Source of the DNA: Coffea arabica
Taxonomy: Eukaryota > Streptophyta > Magnoliopsida > Gentianales > Rubiaceae
Length of the DNA: 64,000 nucleotides
Direction: 5' to 3'
Assembly (NCBI RefSeq): GCF_036785885.1
Contig: NC_092322.1
Coordinates: forward strand, 18,746,466-18,810,465
The first letter of the stretch is position 1. Each line of letters begins with the position of its first letter. The notes beneath the pieces were generated by a model that ran no database searches, was not told the origin of the DNA, and saw only the letters and a program-made list of their open reading frames with translations. The translations under genes were made by a program, and so were the position numbers. Shown piece after piece: positions 22,807 through 34,591 of the stretch.

Positions 22807-23989
22807 TGTTTTTTCTTTTCTTTTAATTTTTTATTGTGCTTCAAAGGAATAAGGTCTAAATTGACGTTGGCCAAATATGTAACCTTTACACCACTTGTAA
22901 CGAGAAATAAATGTGAGCAATGTCTTTCTTTCTTATTTTTTTATTTCTTTTCCTTGCTTTTTTTAGTTATTCTACTAGTCTCATTCCATTATTCTTCCTT
23001 TATATTCTTTTCTGTTCTTCTTCTCAGTTGTCGCTCAAGGCTTCTAGGGAAATTTGACGGCTTGAGATTGAAAAGGAGTGATTGCAGGCGCTGAACTAGA
23101 CACTAAGGGTGCTTGTGGTAGAGGTGGAAAGTGAAAATGCTAGTCAAACAAATTGGGTTAAAGATTATTTTAAAAAATTCTCAAAATAAGACTGTAGCAC
23201 TTTTAATAATATAATATATATGAGATAAAAAAATAATTTAAAAATATATTTACGATGCAACAAAAAAATTAGCAAGGGAAAAGCCTCGTATTCGTCTCAC
23301 CTAGTGGATGATAAGGGAAAAGCAACATGAAATTAGTAAGATCATTGCTAAACAACAAGAATGAATATTGCAAGAAGTTTTTACCACAAACTAATAGGAG
23401 TGTAGAATTTATCAAATAAGCGGAGTAGAGAGAAATTGTGAGAATAAGGACAGAATCATTTTCTTATCATATATAGTTTCACTTTAATTGCGTAATTGTT
23501 GTCACAGAATTATTTACTTTTCATTAGTTAATTGCAAGCAAAGATATGATGTGGTGCCAGACATCTGAAGTAATTTTTTTTTGTTTTATAGACTATTTAA
23601 ATATGATGGCATTTTATATTTCAAAACAATTTTGCAAACCAAGGTTGTGAAGATTATGAACATTTTTATTGATAAAAAATAAAAAGACAAATAAAATAAT
23701 AGATTTGTTACAGAGGAGTTGACGGATAATTTAAAATAACAAAAAACTATCATGGGTTAAAATTCAAACTATTCAAGTACTATGCTTATATTTTAAGAAA
23801 AGAGTCAACATAGAATACTCTTTATTAGTCTAACATGGGATCTCTCATAATTGCTTTAGTTTGATATTAAAAACAAAAAGAAGGGATCTAACACCGAGCT
23901 AAAAGAAATACTCCATCTTCTTGATTGTTAATATCATATTTTCACTTTTTTTATGTTGCAAAATAAAAGTGATATTTAAATGTTAACGC
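22807..23989. other. Intergenic, no gene recognised
   Basis: A pyrimidine-rich stretch at 22921-23030 gives a spurious hydrophobic frame. 23140-23280 resembles the GTTTGGAT MITE interior (GACTGTAGCAC, TATATGAGATAAAAA). Confidence 0.45.
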
Positions 23990-24250
23990 AATTTTTTATG
24001 AACTTCTATACTTCACATGTTTTATTTTTTACAAACAAACAAAGTATAGAAGATGGACTTTAAATGTTCAAAAAGTACTTTAAAGAGTATTCACATGTAT
24101 ACAAACAAAGTACTTTGAAAAATTACAAACAAAGTACTTTAAATGTTTTCACATGTTTTTCAATTTTTTATGAACTTCTATACTTCACATGTTTTTCGAA
24201 CAATTTTCTATACTACATGTTTTCACATGTTTTTCAATTATATCACAAAA
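23990..24250. repeat. Second patchwork of scrambled short repeats
   Basis: GAACTTCTATACTTCACATG occurs twice, ACAAACAAAGTACTTT twice with a related third, and TTCACATGTTTTTCAATT twice, in shuffled order. The style matches 240-475 although the sequence is unrelated. Confidence 0.6.
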
Positions 24251-24479
24251 AATTATTAAAATATTATTTTAAAGAATCAAACAATCTCCTATCCAAAAAG
24301 GAGATTATTTGAAAAAATTGTTCAAAATAACATATAGTTGTTTGTTTGTAATGTGATATACGTATGATAAAAAAAGTGATTAAAAAACTGTACTCATAAG
24401 TCATAATGCGAGCGAAATAATCCTTGTAAAATATTTGATTCTAGTAAAGTTGATAACTAAGTTGCATAGATTCTACTAT

Positions 24480-24507
24480 TATATATATATATATATATAT
24501 ATATATT
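24480..24507. repeat. (AT)n microsatellite
   Basis: About 13 AT units. Confidence 0.9.
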
Positions 24508-26100
24508 TGAAAAATTCTACATTAGACGACATACAAAAAATACAATAGATATAAATTAAATCGTAGCTCACCTTTCTAATTTTAGAAAATCCATATTCGT
24601 ACCTATTGCTTTTACATGTCCTGATTTTCAATCATTTCTTTTTAAAGTGAACTCTAGTTTTTTTTTTTTCAGTAAGATTCTAGTAATATGCTTCGCATCA
24701 ATTTCATAGAATTTTCCTACCCACCACAATATGGCTAAGATACATTTACTTGGGGATGAAGCAGGATTGAAGAATCCATTCCCACGAGTCAACCAATCAA
24801 CCCACAAGCCGTTGACTGTTTGCGGCCGACTCATAACATTAATCCGCAGAGGGTGACGAAAGCAGTGACATATATCCCCCGCAGGAGGGCGCTCCTCTTA
24901 TACGTGGCAGCCAATTATTAGACCGTTGAATATGCCTTTTAAAGGCTGCGGTCAGCCGCCCATCGGACCGAACTGCACTACTAACCTGCCCGACTCGAGG
25001 ACTCACAACTGTTCTCCGCCTGGGTGTCTCCTCGGTCCCATCTGTCCGGGCCCGATTGTGATTTTTCTCTTCACATATTCTTTGTGTTTATTTTTTTTTT
25101 CTTTTCACGAATAAAAGTTCTTAAAGGTATTGAAATTTTTAAGTTTTTGGTCCGAAATACAAGAAATGAGTAATAAAAACTAAAGAATGAGCATTTAATA
25201 GGGTAAAATAGATACTTCAAAATTACAAGTTGCATACGTAATGCTGATTGACTTTCAAAAATCTCTCTAATACATATAAGTATTCTGGAAAAAAACAGTA
25301 AATATGACAATAAACAAAAGGTCCACTAAGTTTAGGTATAATAAGATAGATTTACTTAATGACAGCACATTAATACGACAAATTGATAATTCAAATGTAC
25401 ATACACACAATTATTCTTTGTTTTACTTAGTTATTTACTTGACTTAAATTCGCTTTTCTCAAAAATTAATACTTGAAATCTAATTAACAACCCCTTGTAA
25501 CACTAAATAGATATGCTCTAATAACATAAAGGTGATTTTGTGGCAGTTCACGTTTACATGCCTGAACTACACCTAATTTACTATACGAATGCAAATGCAC
25601 ATTATTTATATCCCTGTATTTTGACACTTTTTCAGATTAACTATTTTGTGACAATAGATTCTGTTTGACAATTCAATTCACAATTTAAATTTAATAAATT
25701 CAAATCTTAATATGTTTAATATATTCAAGTTTATTTGATAACCAAATTAATTAGATGATTCTGAATTATCTAGGCAAAACTTACTGAAAAAATAAGTGAA
25801 AAATTATTCACTTATCACTTAATACAAAATATATTATTTAAATGTTAGGATTTCGATATTTAACAATTTAATAAATCAACAGATTTAGATTTTAATTTTT
25901 TAGAGTTTGGACTTCACATTCAGGTTCAGGTTTATTAAACATAACCTAACACTTGATGTCTCTCTTAATGGCTCCGCGGTTTAACATAAAATAAAAAAAA
26001 AATATAATTATAATCTAAAATGAAAAAAAAAAAAGACTATACTCTTCAAAAAAAAAAAATTCAAAGTGGGCCCATAATGTACAACCTTTGTCATTTGGAC
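24508..26100. other. Upstream intergenic DNA of the NAC gene
   Basis: A GC-richer patch at 24770-25070 has only short frames. 25660-25930 is AT-rich with repeat-like TTTGATAACCAAATTAATTA words seen in other plant MITEs. No gene recognised. Confidence 0.45.
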
Positions 26101-26125
26101 CACAGTTGGGTGAGGTCAAATGCCT

Positions 26126-26178
26126 CACGTGCCCAAATAGCTGATCCATCCCCTCTGTTTTCCTCCCAAGTATATATA
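26126..26178 (+). promoter_or_regulatory. Core promoter of the NAC gene: G-box and TATA box
   Basis: A palindromic G-box CACGTG at 26126-26131 (context CTCACGTGCC) lies about 40 bp upstream of a TATATATA box at 26171-26178. The start codon is about 170 bp downstream, leaving a purine-rich 5' leader. G-boxes in this position are typical ABRE/bZIP or bHLH sites, so ABA- or stress-type control is plausible (inference). Confidence 0.65.
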
Positions 26179-26345
26179 GCCGGACAAGTCTTACCTGGAG
26201 TCTCATGTTTCAGCATTCAGTTCAGGTGAAGTGGTCTTACTAAAAACTAAAAAGTTTCAGGAGGAGAAGAAATTCAGAAAACAAGAAACAGAGAGATAAA
26301 GAGGATCTTCATAAATTATATCGAAATCAGATATAATTCAAGAAA

Positions 26346-28077
26346 ATGGAATATAGAGGTCAGAGAAGGACAATGGATGGTGCTGATCTGGAGTTGAGCT
26401 TACCGGCTGGATTCAGATTTCATCCGACGGACGAGGAGCTGGTCATGCATTATCTGTGCCGGAAATGCGCGGCGCAGCCGATTTCTGCCCCAATTATAGC
26501 TGAAATTGATCTCTACAAATTTGATCCTTGGGAGCTTCCAGGTAAATATCTCTGTTCATTTCTGTTGGGTTGTTTAATTTCTTTTTGCCCCAATTACTCA
26601 ATTCCCAGTTCACTTCATTTTTTAAATATAATTTTACCAAAATTTGAATTAATCGATACTTCAACTTTTTATCTAATAAATTGGTTTCAAAATTTTTTTT
26701 TTTAAAAAAATAAGATTGCAAATTAAATCTTGAATCCTTCACTAGAAAGATCTTACTGAACCAATGAGCTTTAGCCCAGTTTTTTGTTTTCTTCTTCTAC
26801 TGAATTGTGTGAAGTGTCGAGTTCGAATCCTAATCGAAGACAAATGTACTAAAAATGTTCTTATGGAAATTGATTTGTTCAGAAATGGCTTTATACGGTG
26901 AAAAAGAGTGGTACTTTTTTTCTCCGAGAGATCGGAAGTATCCGAACGGTTCACGGCCGAATCGGGCGGCTGGGACCGGGTACTGGAAAGCCACCGGAGC
27001 CGATAAACCGATCGGGAAGCCAAAGGCTCTGGGAATAAAGAAGGCGTTGGTGTTCTATGCCGGAAAAGCTCCGAAAGGCATCAAAACCAACTGGATAATG
27101 CACGAGTACCGCCTGGCTAACGTGGACAGGTCCGCCGGCAAGAGGAACAATTTGAGGGTAGGTGCTCCTTTTCTCTTTTACCCTTGTCTGCATTCAATTC
27201 ACAATTTCACATTAAACTAGGAGGGGTAAAATGGTCCATTCACCAGATTCAACAGTAGTATTTTGAATCTTGGAACAAAGCATTATTATTTTTTTTTTTT
27301 GTTGCCCACTCTAGGGTGCAAAATGGAGCAACATTAAACACTAATTTCTGATTTGTTTCGTTATATTTTTCTTTTTTGGATTTTGGGGATTAACAAATTA
27401 TTTCCCTTAAATTTTCCTCTTTTTTTTTTTGTTTTTCTTTTGGGGGGATTTGGGTTTTTTTTTTCCCTTGGGGAATTTTTTAGGGGTTTCTGATTTCAAC
27501 TTTTCAAAGTTTGACTATCTTCCCATAGTCTAATTTGTTTAGGTCAAGAAATCTGATTTTTCTGATTCTACTATTGCAGCTAGATGATTGGGTATTGTGC
27601 CGCATATACAACAAAAAGGGTACTCTTGAAAAGTATAACAATGTGGATCAAAAGGCATTATTGAGTTCCCAAGAAGAAATGGAAGAGCAAAAGCCCAAAA
27701 ATCTGATCAGCTTTGAACAAAATGGGATTGTAACAACAGAAGCAAAGAAAATGCAGCAGTTGCAGCAAAACACAATAATGGCACAACAAATGATGAATGA
27801 CTATTTGCATTTTGAGACTTCTGAGTCTGCACCGAGGCTGCACACAGATTCAAGTGGATCTGAGCAAATTCTATCTCCCGAAGTTTTATCGCCGGAATTC
27901 GCCCACGAGAGGGAAGTCCAAAGTGCCCCCAAATGGAGTGATTTGGAGAGGGCTCTTGATTTTCAGTTCACTATGGATGGCTTTCAAGATGATCCTTTTG
28001 TTTCTAATCAAATGCAGTACAATGATCAGGTCTACCCATTCCAGGATATGTTCTTGTACATGCAGAAGCCCTTCTGA
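26346..28077 (+). CDS. NAC-domain transcription factor, ATAF type (322 aa, 3 exons)
   Basis: Nuclear DNA-binding regulator. Exons are 26346-26541, 26883-27157 and 27580-28077, all with GT..AG borders (GAGCTTCCAG/GTAAAT, TTGTTCAG, AGG/GTAGGT, ATTGCAG), which restores [15 protein letters not shown] across intron 1. NAC subdomains A to E read [53 protein letters not shown] with [27 protein letters not shown] with [10 protein letters not shown], and [14 protein letters not shown]. These match the ATAF1/ATAF2/NAC2 group, whose members act in drought, ABA, wound and senescence responses. The C-terminal half is Q/E/S-rich and ends [10 protein letters not shown], a typical activation region. The intron positions are the conserved NAC ones. 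No defect seen. A SINE-like repeat lies about 185 bp after the stop. Confidence 0.95.
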
Positions 28078-28261
28078 TCGCCTCACCAAATGCTTCATGA
28101 AGACAACTATGTAAATCATTCAATTTGCTGGTTCCTTGGTAAATCTATTGGTCCGCTTCTCTTTTTGTTAATCCAAGAAGAGATGGGAGGGTTAGGAAAG
28201 GGAACTACCAAGAAAAAAAAAAAAAAGAAGAATAGGATAGGCTATTCTTTGTCAACTAGTA

Positions 28262-28392
28262 TGTGAGCCAAGGAAATCTTGGTCTACAGGCTAAGGTTGA
28301 GGTTTTAGAAATTAGAGGTTCTGAGTCCCTGCTGTTTTTAAGTCCTAGCTCTCCCCTGCTGCTGGGAGAAAATGTAAGAAAAAAAAAAGTGC
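28262..28392 (+). mobile_element. SINE-like repeat downstream of the NAC gene
   Basis: Box-A-like TGGTCTACAGGCTAAGG and box-B-like AGGTTCTGAGTCCC are spaced about 40 bp apart, followed by a body and an A-rich tail near 28378-28389. It probably lies in or just after the NAC 3' untranslated region. Confidence 0.5.
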
Positions 28393-28604
28393 ATGTGACA
28401 TTTATAACTGAAGTACATGGGGCCTGATGTCTTAGGTAGTGTTGCATTTAGAATACAACTTGATCAATCACCTGCATTCATCCATCTGAAGTAATGTATG
28501 AATATTTGTTTATTGAATTTGTCCTCAATTTTATTTTTCGAATTTAGAGAAATTATATGCTATAACCATATTCTCACAAAATGGTAGTTCCGCCATCAAA
28601 TTTT

Positions 28605-28607
<3 letters not shown>

Positions 28608-28655
<48 letters not shown>

Positions 28656-28684
28656 AGGGAGGGAGGGAGGGAGGGAGGGAGGGG
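28608..28684. repeat. Compound (GA)n(GGGA)n microsatellite
   Basis: About 20 GA units run directly into about 8 GGGA units. The strand reads as pure purine for roughly 75 bases. Confidence 0.95.
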
Positions 28685-28809
28685 GCATTGCACACAATGT
28701 TGACATCCAGTTCAAAGTAAGATGCCTTAGGATAGGTTCCTGGAGATTTACTTCTAGAACGCCGCTATCATGATGTATAGGCAAAGCAATTTTTGGCATG
28801 ACATAAGTG

Positions 28810-28957
28810 TGTTTGGATAGCTTTGGCCAAAATTATGCATCACAAGCATAATGTGTAACATATTTTTTTTAATTTTTTTAATCACCTTTTTATCTCACAT
28901 ATATCATATTACAAAAAATGTTATAATAATTATTTCAAATAATCTCTTATCCAAACA
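28810..28957. mobile_element. MITE of the GTTTGGAT family
   Basis: GTTTGGATAG on the left and TATCCAAACAA on the right. The interior carries AATCACCTTTTTATCTCACATATATCA, the reverse of the family consensus. Confidence 0.65.
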
Positions 28958-29014
28958 ATACATCATCATTATTGGGTTAATTTGTTAACAACACAAACAT
29001 AAATAGGTTAATTA

Positions 29015-29113
29015 ATTTTTTTTTTCAAGTGTAAGTGAGAGATTTTAAATCTGGGATCTCTCACTTATACTTCCTCCTCTCTCGTGTTTATCCATTCCAT
29101 TCCTCTGCCTCCC
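29015..29113 (-). mobile_element. Ultra-short SINE, copy 2, with 12-bp target duplication
   Basis: A 99-bp insert is flanked by perfect ATAGGTTAATTA at 29003-29014 and 29114-29125. On the minus strand it runs from a GA-rich head through AAGTGAGAGATCCCAGA and CTCTCACTTACAC to an oligo-A tail (T run at 29016-29025). The exact duplication and A-tail identify LINE-mediated retroposition. Confidence 0.75.
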
Positions 29114-29125
29114 ATAGGTTAATTA

Positions 29126-29692
29126 GGTTGATTAACCCGCAAAACATTACTAAATTATTTTATACATTGAAAACTTTATTATGCATTTTGTCATTGAAAA
29201 CTTTTCAATAGCAAGAGTTAATGTTACTTGAAACAATCTATTAAATGTGTGTCTAATGGGTTGTCATGACAATTATAATGTCTAAAATTTAACGGGTTTA
29301 AATGGGTCGAGTTGGATCAATGCATTAATAATTAGGTTACAGCATGACACCTATACAATAACTATACAACACGTATATGATCCAAAACATCTAGTTCTCA
29401 AGATCTCAACCTTAATCATTACATCAAAACTTTCTCATCGGCCTATTGTCACTACTAATTTTATGATATCCTAGAGATTTTCTTTACACAATTAGAAAAT
29501 ATTACGTGCCTTATTAATTACTTTTGAGTTGGGCTGACCAAAAGGTTGTATTAGCTAGTTTTGTTTCTTGGATAATAAATAAACATACTGTGGACTTAAA
29601 TTCCGTTTGATAAAATTTCAACATATTGTGGACTTAAATTCTGTTTGATAAAATTTTAGTATGAAAATCAAGCACTAAAAATATTAACTCAT
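29126..29692. other. Intergenic with a 38-bp tandem duplication
   Basis: TGTGGACTTAAATTCCGTTTGATAAAATTT is repeated once with two changes (near 29589 and 29627). No gene seen. Confidence 0.6.
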
Positions 29693-31431
29693 TGAATTAT
29701 TAAATTTATGTTTATTTGATAACAAACTTAATTTAAGCACTTAAATGAAACATCACACAATATTAACACTGTGTTTGGGTGTATACGTGTTAGAGAGAGA
29801 ATATCTGTGTATGAGTGAAAGAGAGAGTATTTGCGAGAGAGAATTCTTTGTATGTGTGGTAAATTCAACAAATTGGTAGTAATCCATTTTCGATATTAAG
29901 CATGTTAAATCCAAAAGATAATTAAAGTAATTAAATAGGGCCTAAGTCCAAGTCAATTAGAACAAACTAAAACACTAAGATAGCTCAAACATTTTGGGTT
30001 GGGCTTCTAGGTTTGCCTAAGGTAGCCAACCTGAGCCCCTCTCGCGAGATTTCCACAAAAAGCTGAACTGCCAGAAAGAGACATGGGAAGGAAGAGAGAA
30101 TGATGAAGCAGGCTGCTGCACGGAGAAAGAAGCATTGCTTGTTTTGTCATATAAATAAAGAATCGGAAAAATAAAATTAATTTCTGTGGTAATTATTTCA
30201 GTTTGTTGAAAGAAATAATAAAAAGAAAACCAATGGAGAACTTTCCTATGTATGTGCTTATATGGATATAATGTTAGCCTATAATAAGTTGCAAAGAAAT
30301 TGGATTCCAACTGAAAAAAATTATAATTATTCAGAAAGATTAAAAGAAGAATACTAACTATACGATTTAAATGAATTTGTATGAGTAATATGCTAAAAAA
30401 AAGTGAATATAGAAGGATTGAAAAATGAAAATTATCAAAATTTTAAAAGTATTTATAAATAATCTAGCCAAATAATAAGAGTAGAGTACATGATTGGAGA
30501 GAATAAAAAAGATGAATATGAATTAATTGATAAAAGATAGTACAAATAGTGTAAACATATATAAAGTATGATATTAATGTATTAAATGAAATTTGCAATA
30601 AATAATTAAAATTTTTCTAAGATTTAAAAGAGCATGAACATAGTCAATTTAACAGCTTATCAAAATGGGAACTAAAATTGTGAAGTATTGTAGATATGGC
30701 ATTTGATTTTGGATCTATCCAAAATAAAAACTCACTTAAAAGTTGAACAATTAGGAAAGACAAGTATTTAAAACCTGTCCAAATTAAATATTAAACAAGA
30801 AAACGAGATCGATCCTTGTGAAGAAAAATAAAATAGTTAAAGTTGACAATATAAATTGTAAAATATGTACACGTGGCAAAGGCAGGTTGTGGGAAAAACC
30901 ATGTTAGCAGCTTACTATGTAGAGAACTAATCAATTGAACGACAGGATTGATCCTATTGACAAAAATTAGGTGGAAAAAGATGGGAAAAAAGTAGGTCAA
31001 AAAAGATGGGATTGATTTTTTTTTTTGACAAAAATAAACATTTAAAAGGCGAATCATTACCAAACATAAAATACTTAGATCCTGCCCAAGTTAAAAATTA
31101 AACATAATAAATACGAAAATCAAGAAAAAAAAGTTGGGCCAAAAACAAAAAGAAGATGGTTCTTGTTAACAAAAATAAGCACTTAAAATTTAAATTATTA
31201 CCAAAAATAAATCAATTAAAACTTGTCCAGATTAAATATTAAACATATTAATTACAAAAATTAAGGAAAAAAAGAAGAAGAGATTGATTCTTGTTAATAA
31301 AAATAAAACATTTAAAGTTGAAAAAATAAATTGTTAAATATGTAAACGTGATTAAAAAAAGATAGAACTTCCACTTGATAGATCGTGAGAGTAGCCAAGG
31401 CAATAACTTATCATATATAGAGCTAAACATC
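29693..31431 (+). repeat. 1.74-kb tandem duplication, copy 1 (uninterrupted)
   Basis: This block is collinear with 31432-45385 once the insertions there are removed. Shared anchors include TTTGATAACAAACTTAATTTAAGCAC, GGTGTATACGTGTTAGAGAGAGAATAT, TTTTGGGTTGGGCTT and GCAATAACTTA at the end. Several internal ACAAAAATAAACATTTAAAG-type words repeat. It shows the empty sites of both insertions of copy 2, near 30822-30850 and 31030-31045. No coding frame was recognised. Confidence 0.85.
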
Positions 31432-32608
31432 AAATTATTCAATTTATATCTATTTGATAACAAACTTAATTTAAGCACTAAAATGAAACATCACACAATA
31501 TGATAATTTCATGTGATTGTGCATACTAGTGTTAGGGTGTATACGTGTTAGAGAGAGAATATTTGTGTACGAGTCAAAGAGAGAATATTTGCAAGAGAGA
31601 ATTCTTTGTATGTGTGGTAAATTCAACAAATTGGTAGTAATTCATTTCCGATATCGAGCATGTTAAATCCAAAAGATAATTAAAGTAATCAAAAAGGGCC
31701 TAGGCCCAAGTAAATTAAAACAAACAAAATCACGAAGACAGCTCAAACATTTTGGGTTGGGCTTGTGGTTCTGTACATGCCAACGTGGCTTAAGATAGCC
31801 CACTCGAGGCCCTTTCTCCAGATTTCCACGACAGAGAGTGAGGGCTGTTCGGGTAGAAAGAGAGAATGAGGGAGCAGGCTGCTGCAAGGAGAAAGAAGAA
31901 CATCTTGTTTTGTCTTATAAATAAAGAATTGGAAAAATAAAATTAATTTCGGTGGTAATTGTTTAGTTTGTTGAAAGAAATCATAAAAAGAAAATCAATC
32001 GAGATTTTTCCTATGTCCATTTTTATATGGATAAAACGTTAGGTAAGTTGCAAAGAAATTGGATTCCAACTGAAAAAAATTATAATTATTCAAAAAAATT
32101 AGAAGAGGAATAACTAAGTATATAAGTTAAATGAATTATATGAGTAATATGCTAAAAAATGTGAATATAGAAGGATTGAAAAATAAAAATTATTAAAATT
32201 TTAGAAGTAGTTATAAATAATCTAGCCAAACAATAAGAGTAGAGTAGAATGATTGGAGAGGAATAAAAAAGGAAAACTATGAATTAATTGATAAAAGATA
32301 GTACGAATAGTATAGACGTATATAAAGTATTATATTAATATATTAAATGAAATTTGCAATAAATAATTAAAATTTGTCTAAATTAGAACATGATCGTGAA
32401 CTAAAATAGCGAATTATTGTAGCTATGGCATATGATTTTGGATCTGTTCAGATAGAAAACACACTTAAAAGTTGAACTATTATGAAAAACAAAGTACTTA
32501 AACCTGACCAATTTAAAAATTAAACATAGTAACCACGAAAATGAAGGAAAAATGCTAGAGGAAAAAATGCGCGATCGATTCTTGTTAAGAAAAACAAAAC
32601 ACTTAAAG

Positions 32609-33963
32609 CTTTTTTTTTTCTTTTTTTCGACAAACCTCGAGGGTGGGATGCTAGCCTATATAATAATAATAATAATAATAAATGTTACAAGCTTGAAGGG
32701 AAAGAGAGGGGGGGGGGGGCTTGGCCTGACCTAGAGAAAACTGTCATTGAATACAAACTACTACTCTCTCGCACTGTAGCTTCTAACAAAGGGTAATTAT
32801 AAACAATGTAATAGTAATGGCGCCTTTACTGCCAAAGGCCATTCAGAAGCGGATGGAAAAAGCCCGTCTGCATTAAAAATGAAGAGCCACAAGCTTATCC
32901 GAAGTAGAACTTTGCCTCACGAAAAATGTGACCGCTAGATGCTCTACGCAAGTGAAGAAGCCTCCTCACCCAACACGCCATGGCACCGGAAGTAATTAAC
33001 TGAACTAATAATTGCAAATCAACTTCAACCTGAAAGGAATCACATTTCCTCTCAAGAAACAACTGTAGGCCATGAAGTAAAGTTAAACACTCCGCCATTA
33101 TCACATCTTCCTTGCTAGTGGCGGAGCCAAAAAAATTTTCAATGGAGGCAAAAATAATTTTAAAATTTTTTACCTACTCTTTTTCTAGTTTTTTAAGACA
33201 AAAATATTCATCAACAAATACAAATGATATATATATTTCATGAACAATATTAAAAAAAACTCAAAATTATTAATATAATAATAATTTTATTTCAAAAAGC
33301 GAACTAAACTATTTACACTTGCTCATTATGAGTTTTCATATTTTGATAACGATTTACAACTTTTTCATTTTGAATTTCATGAAGTATATTTTTCTCAATA
33401 AAATTAACTTAATAATTATTCATCCAAGTGTCTTCCATTCTATTTTATAACCAATTCTTCATTATATTCATAACCGAGAAACCTTTTCTATGGTAGCTGT
33501 AGAAACAAGTAAAATCAAAGGCAACTTTAGGAACATATAAACCAATGGATACACAAAACTCTTGAGGCACACTTAAAATTATATCAAATTTTTATGGATA
33601 TTATAGAAATTTAAGGGGATAGTGGAGGCCCATGCCCCCACTGTAAATCCGCCCCTATTCTTTGCTAAATTCTTGATATAAAGCAAAAATCATCTTGCCT
33701 TCATGGTCTCAAAGAATCCCACCACCAAAAGCTTAACCATTGCGGACACTACTAGTATCCAGGTTCAATTTAAGTCAAGGGAAAACTGGCTTTTACATAG
33801 GAAACAGAACACCAATGAATGGAGCAAGGATGTTGAATGTGGAATCCAAATCTCCCTCTGCGCCTCTAAAACGCACATTGTTTCTAAACTTCCATAAAAA
33901 CCAAAGCACAACTACTGGCAAGACTGCTCTAATATGATCAAGAGATTGTGAAGGGCAACAAGA
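32609..33963 (-). mobile_element. 5'-truncated LINE with RNase H remnant
   Basis: Flanked by a perfect 13-bp target duplication, AAAACACTTAAAG (32596-32608 and 33964-33976), with an A tail on the minus strand (T run near 32610-32628) preceded by an ATA repeat. Minus-strand frames read LDHIRAVLPVVVLWFLW and NNVRFRG, then LKLNLDTSSVRNG with AFGGGIL, then AECLTLLHGLQLFLE and QVEVDLQLLVQLI. This is the linker and RVT_3-type RNase H end of a plant LINE ORF2. In-frame stops are present, so it is dead. A hAT remnant splits it. Confidence 0.85.
33116..33657 (-). mobile_element. hAT transposon remnant inside the LINE
   Basis: The ends are TAGTGGCGGA and, read inward from the other side, TAGGGGCGGA. 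The flanks are TTCCTTGC (33108-33115) and TTCTTTGC (33658-33665), an 8-bp target duplication with one mismatch, as expected for hAT. On the minus strand, frames near 33520-33300 recall the C-terminal hAT dimerisation region (KGFSVMNIMKNWL, then NRYQNMKTHNEQ) with stops. It is an internally deleted, inactive derivative. Removing it rejoins the LINE RNase H frame. Confidence 0.75.
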
Positions 33964-34591
33964 AAAACACTTAAAGATGGGAATCCGTGACAAAAATATG
34001 TAAAATATGTACACATGACAAAAATATAGGGAATCCACTAAGCAGATTGTGAGGATAACCATCAAGTTAGTAGTTACTATACAGAGAACTAATCAGTTAA
34101 AAGACGGGATTGATTCCTATTGACAAAAATTAGTTTGAAAAGGATGAGAAAAAAAAGTAGGTGAAAAAAGACGGTATTGATTCTTTTTGACAAAAATAAA
34201 CATTTAGGGTCTATTTGTTAGGATTGAAAACATTTTCTGGAAAATGTTTTCCTAATTTTCAAGTGTTTGGTTCATTTATAACATATGAAAATATTTTCTT
34301 TTGGAAAAGATTTTACGCTCGATGGTGTAAAATAACTTCCGCAAAAAGGAAACTGAAGTTATTTTCCCTATCTTAAAGAAATGGAAACATCGACGTCAAG
34401 CAATCACGTCGCCATGCTTCCTCCCCCTCTTCCTGCACATGCACCCTCTTCGTTGTCCTCTATTTGTCTCTCTCACACACAGACATATGCTAAGGCAAAA
34501 AATTTTGACAAACTCAAATCTCTGGAGATTAACTAATCTAGATCCAAAGGACTGTTCAAGTTGTCTATATTTGGGTGAAGGTTGGTGATGT

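Noticed and set aside
22789..23094. 101-codon frame rich in Phe/Leu
   Set aside because: It is produced by a T-rich tract, with no start context or homology.
24926..25114. 62-codon proline- and cysteine-rich frame upstream of the NAC gene
   Set aside because: No signal peptide or family resemblance; probably chance in a GC-richer patch.
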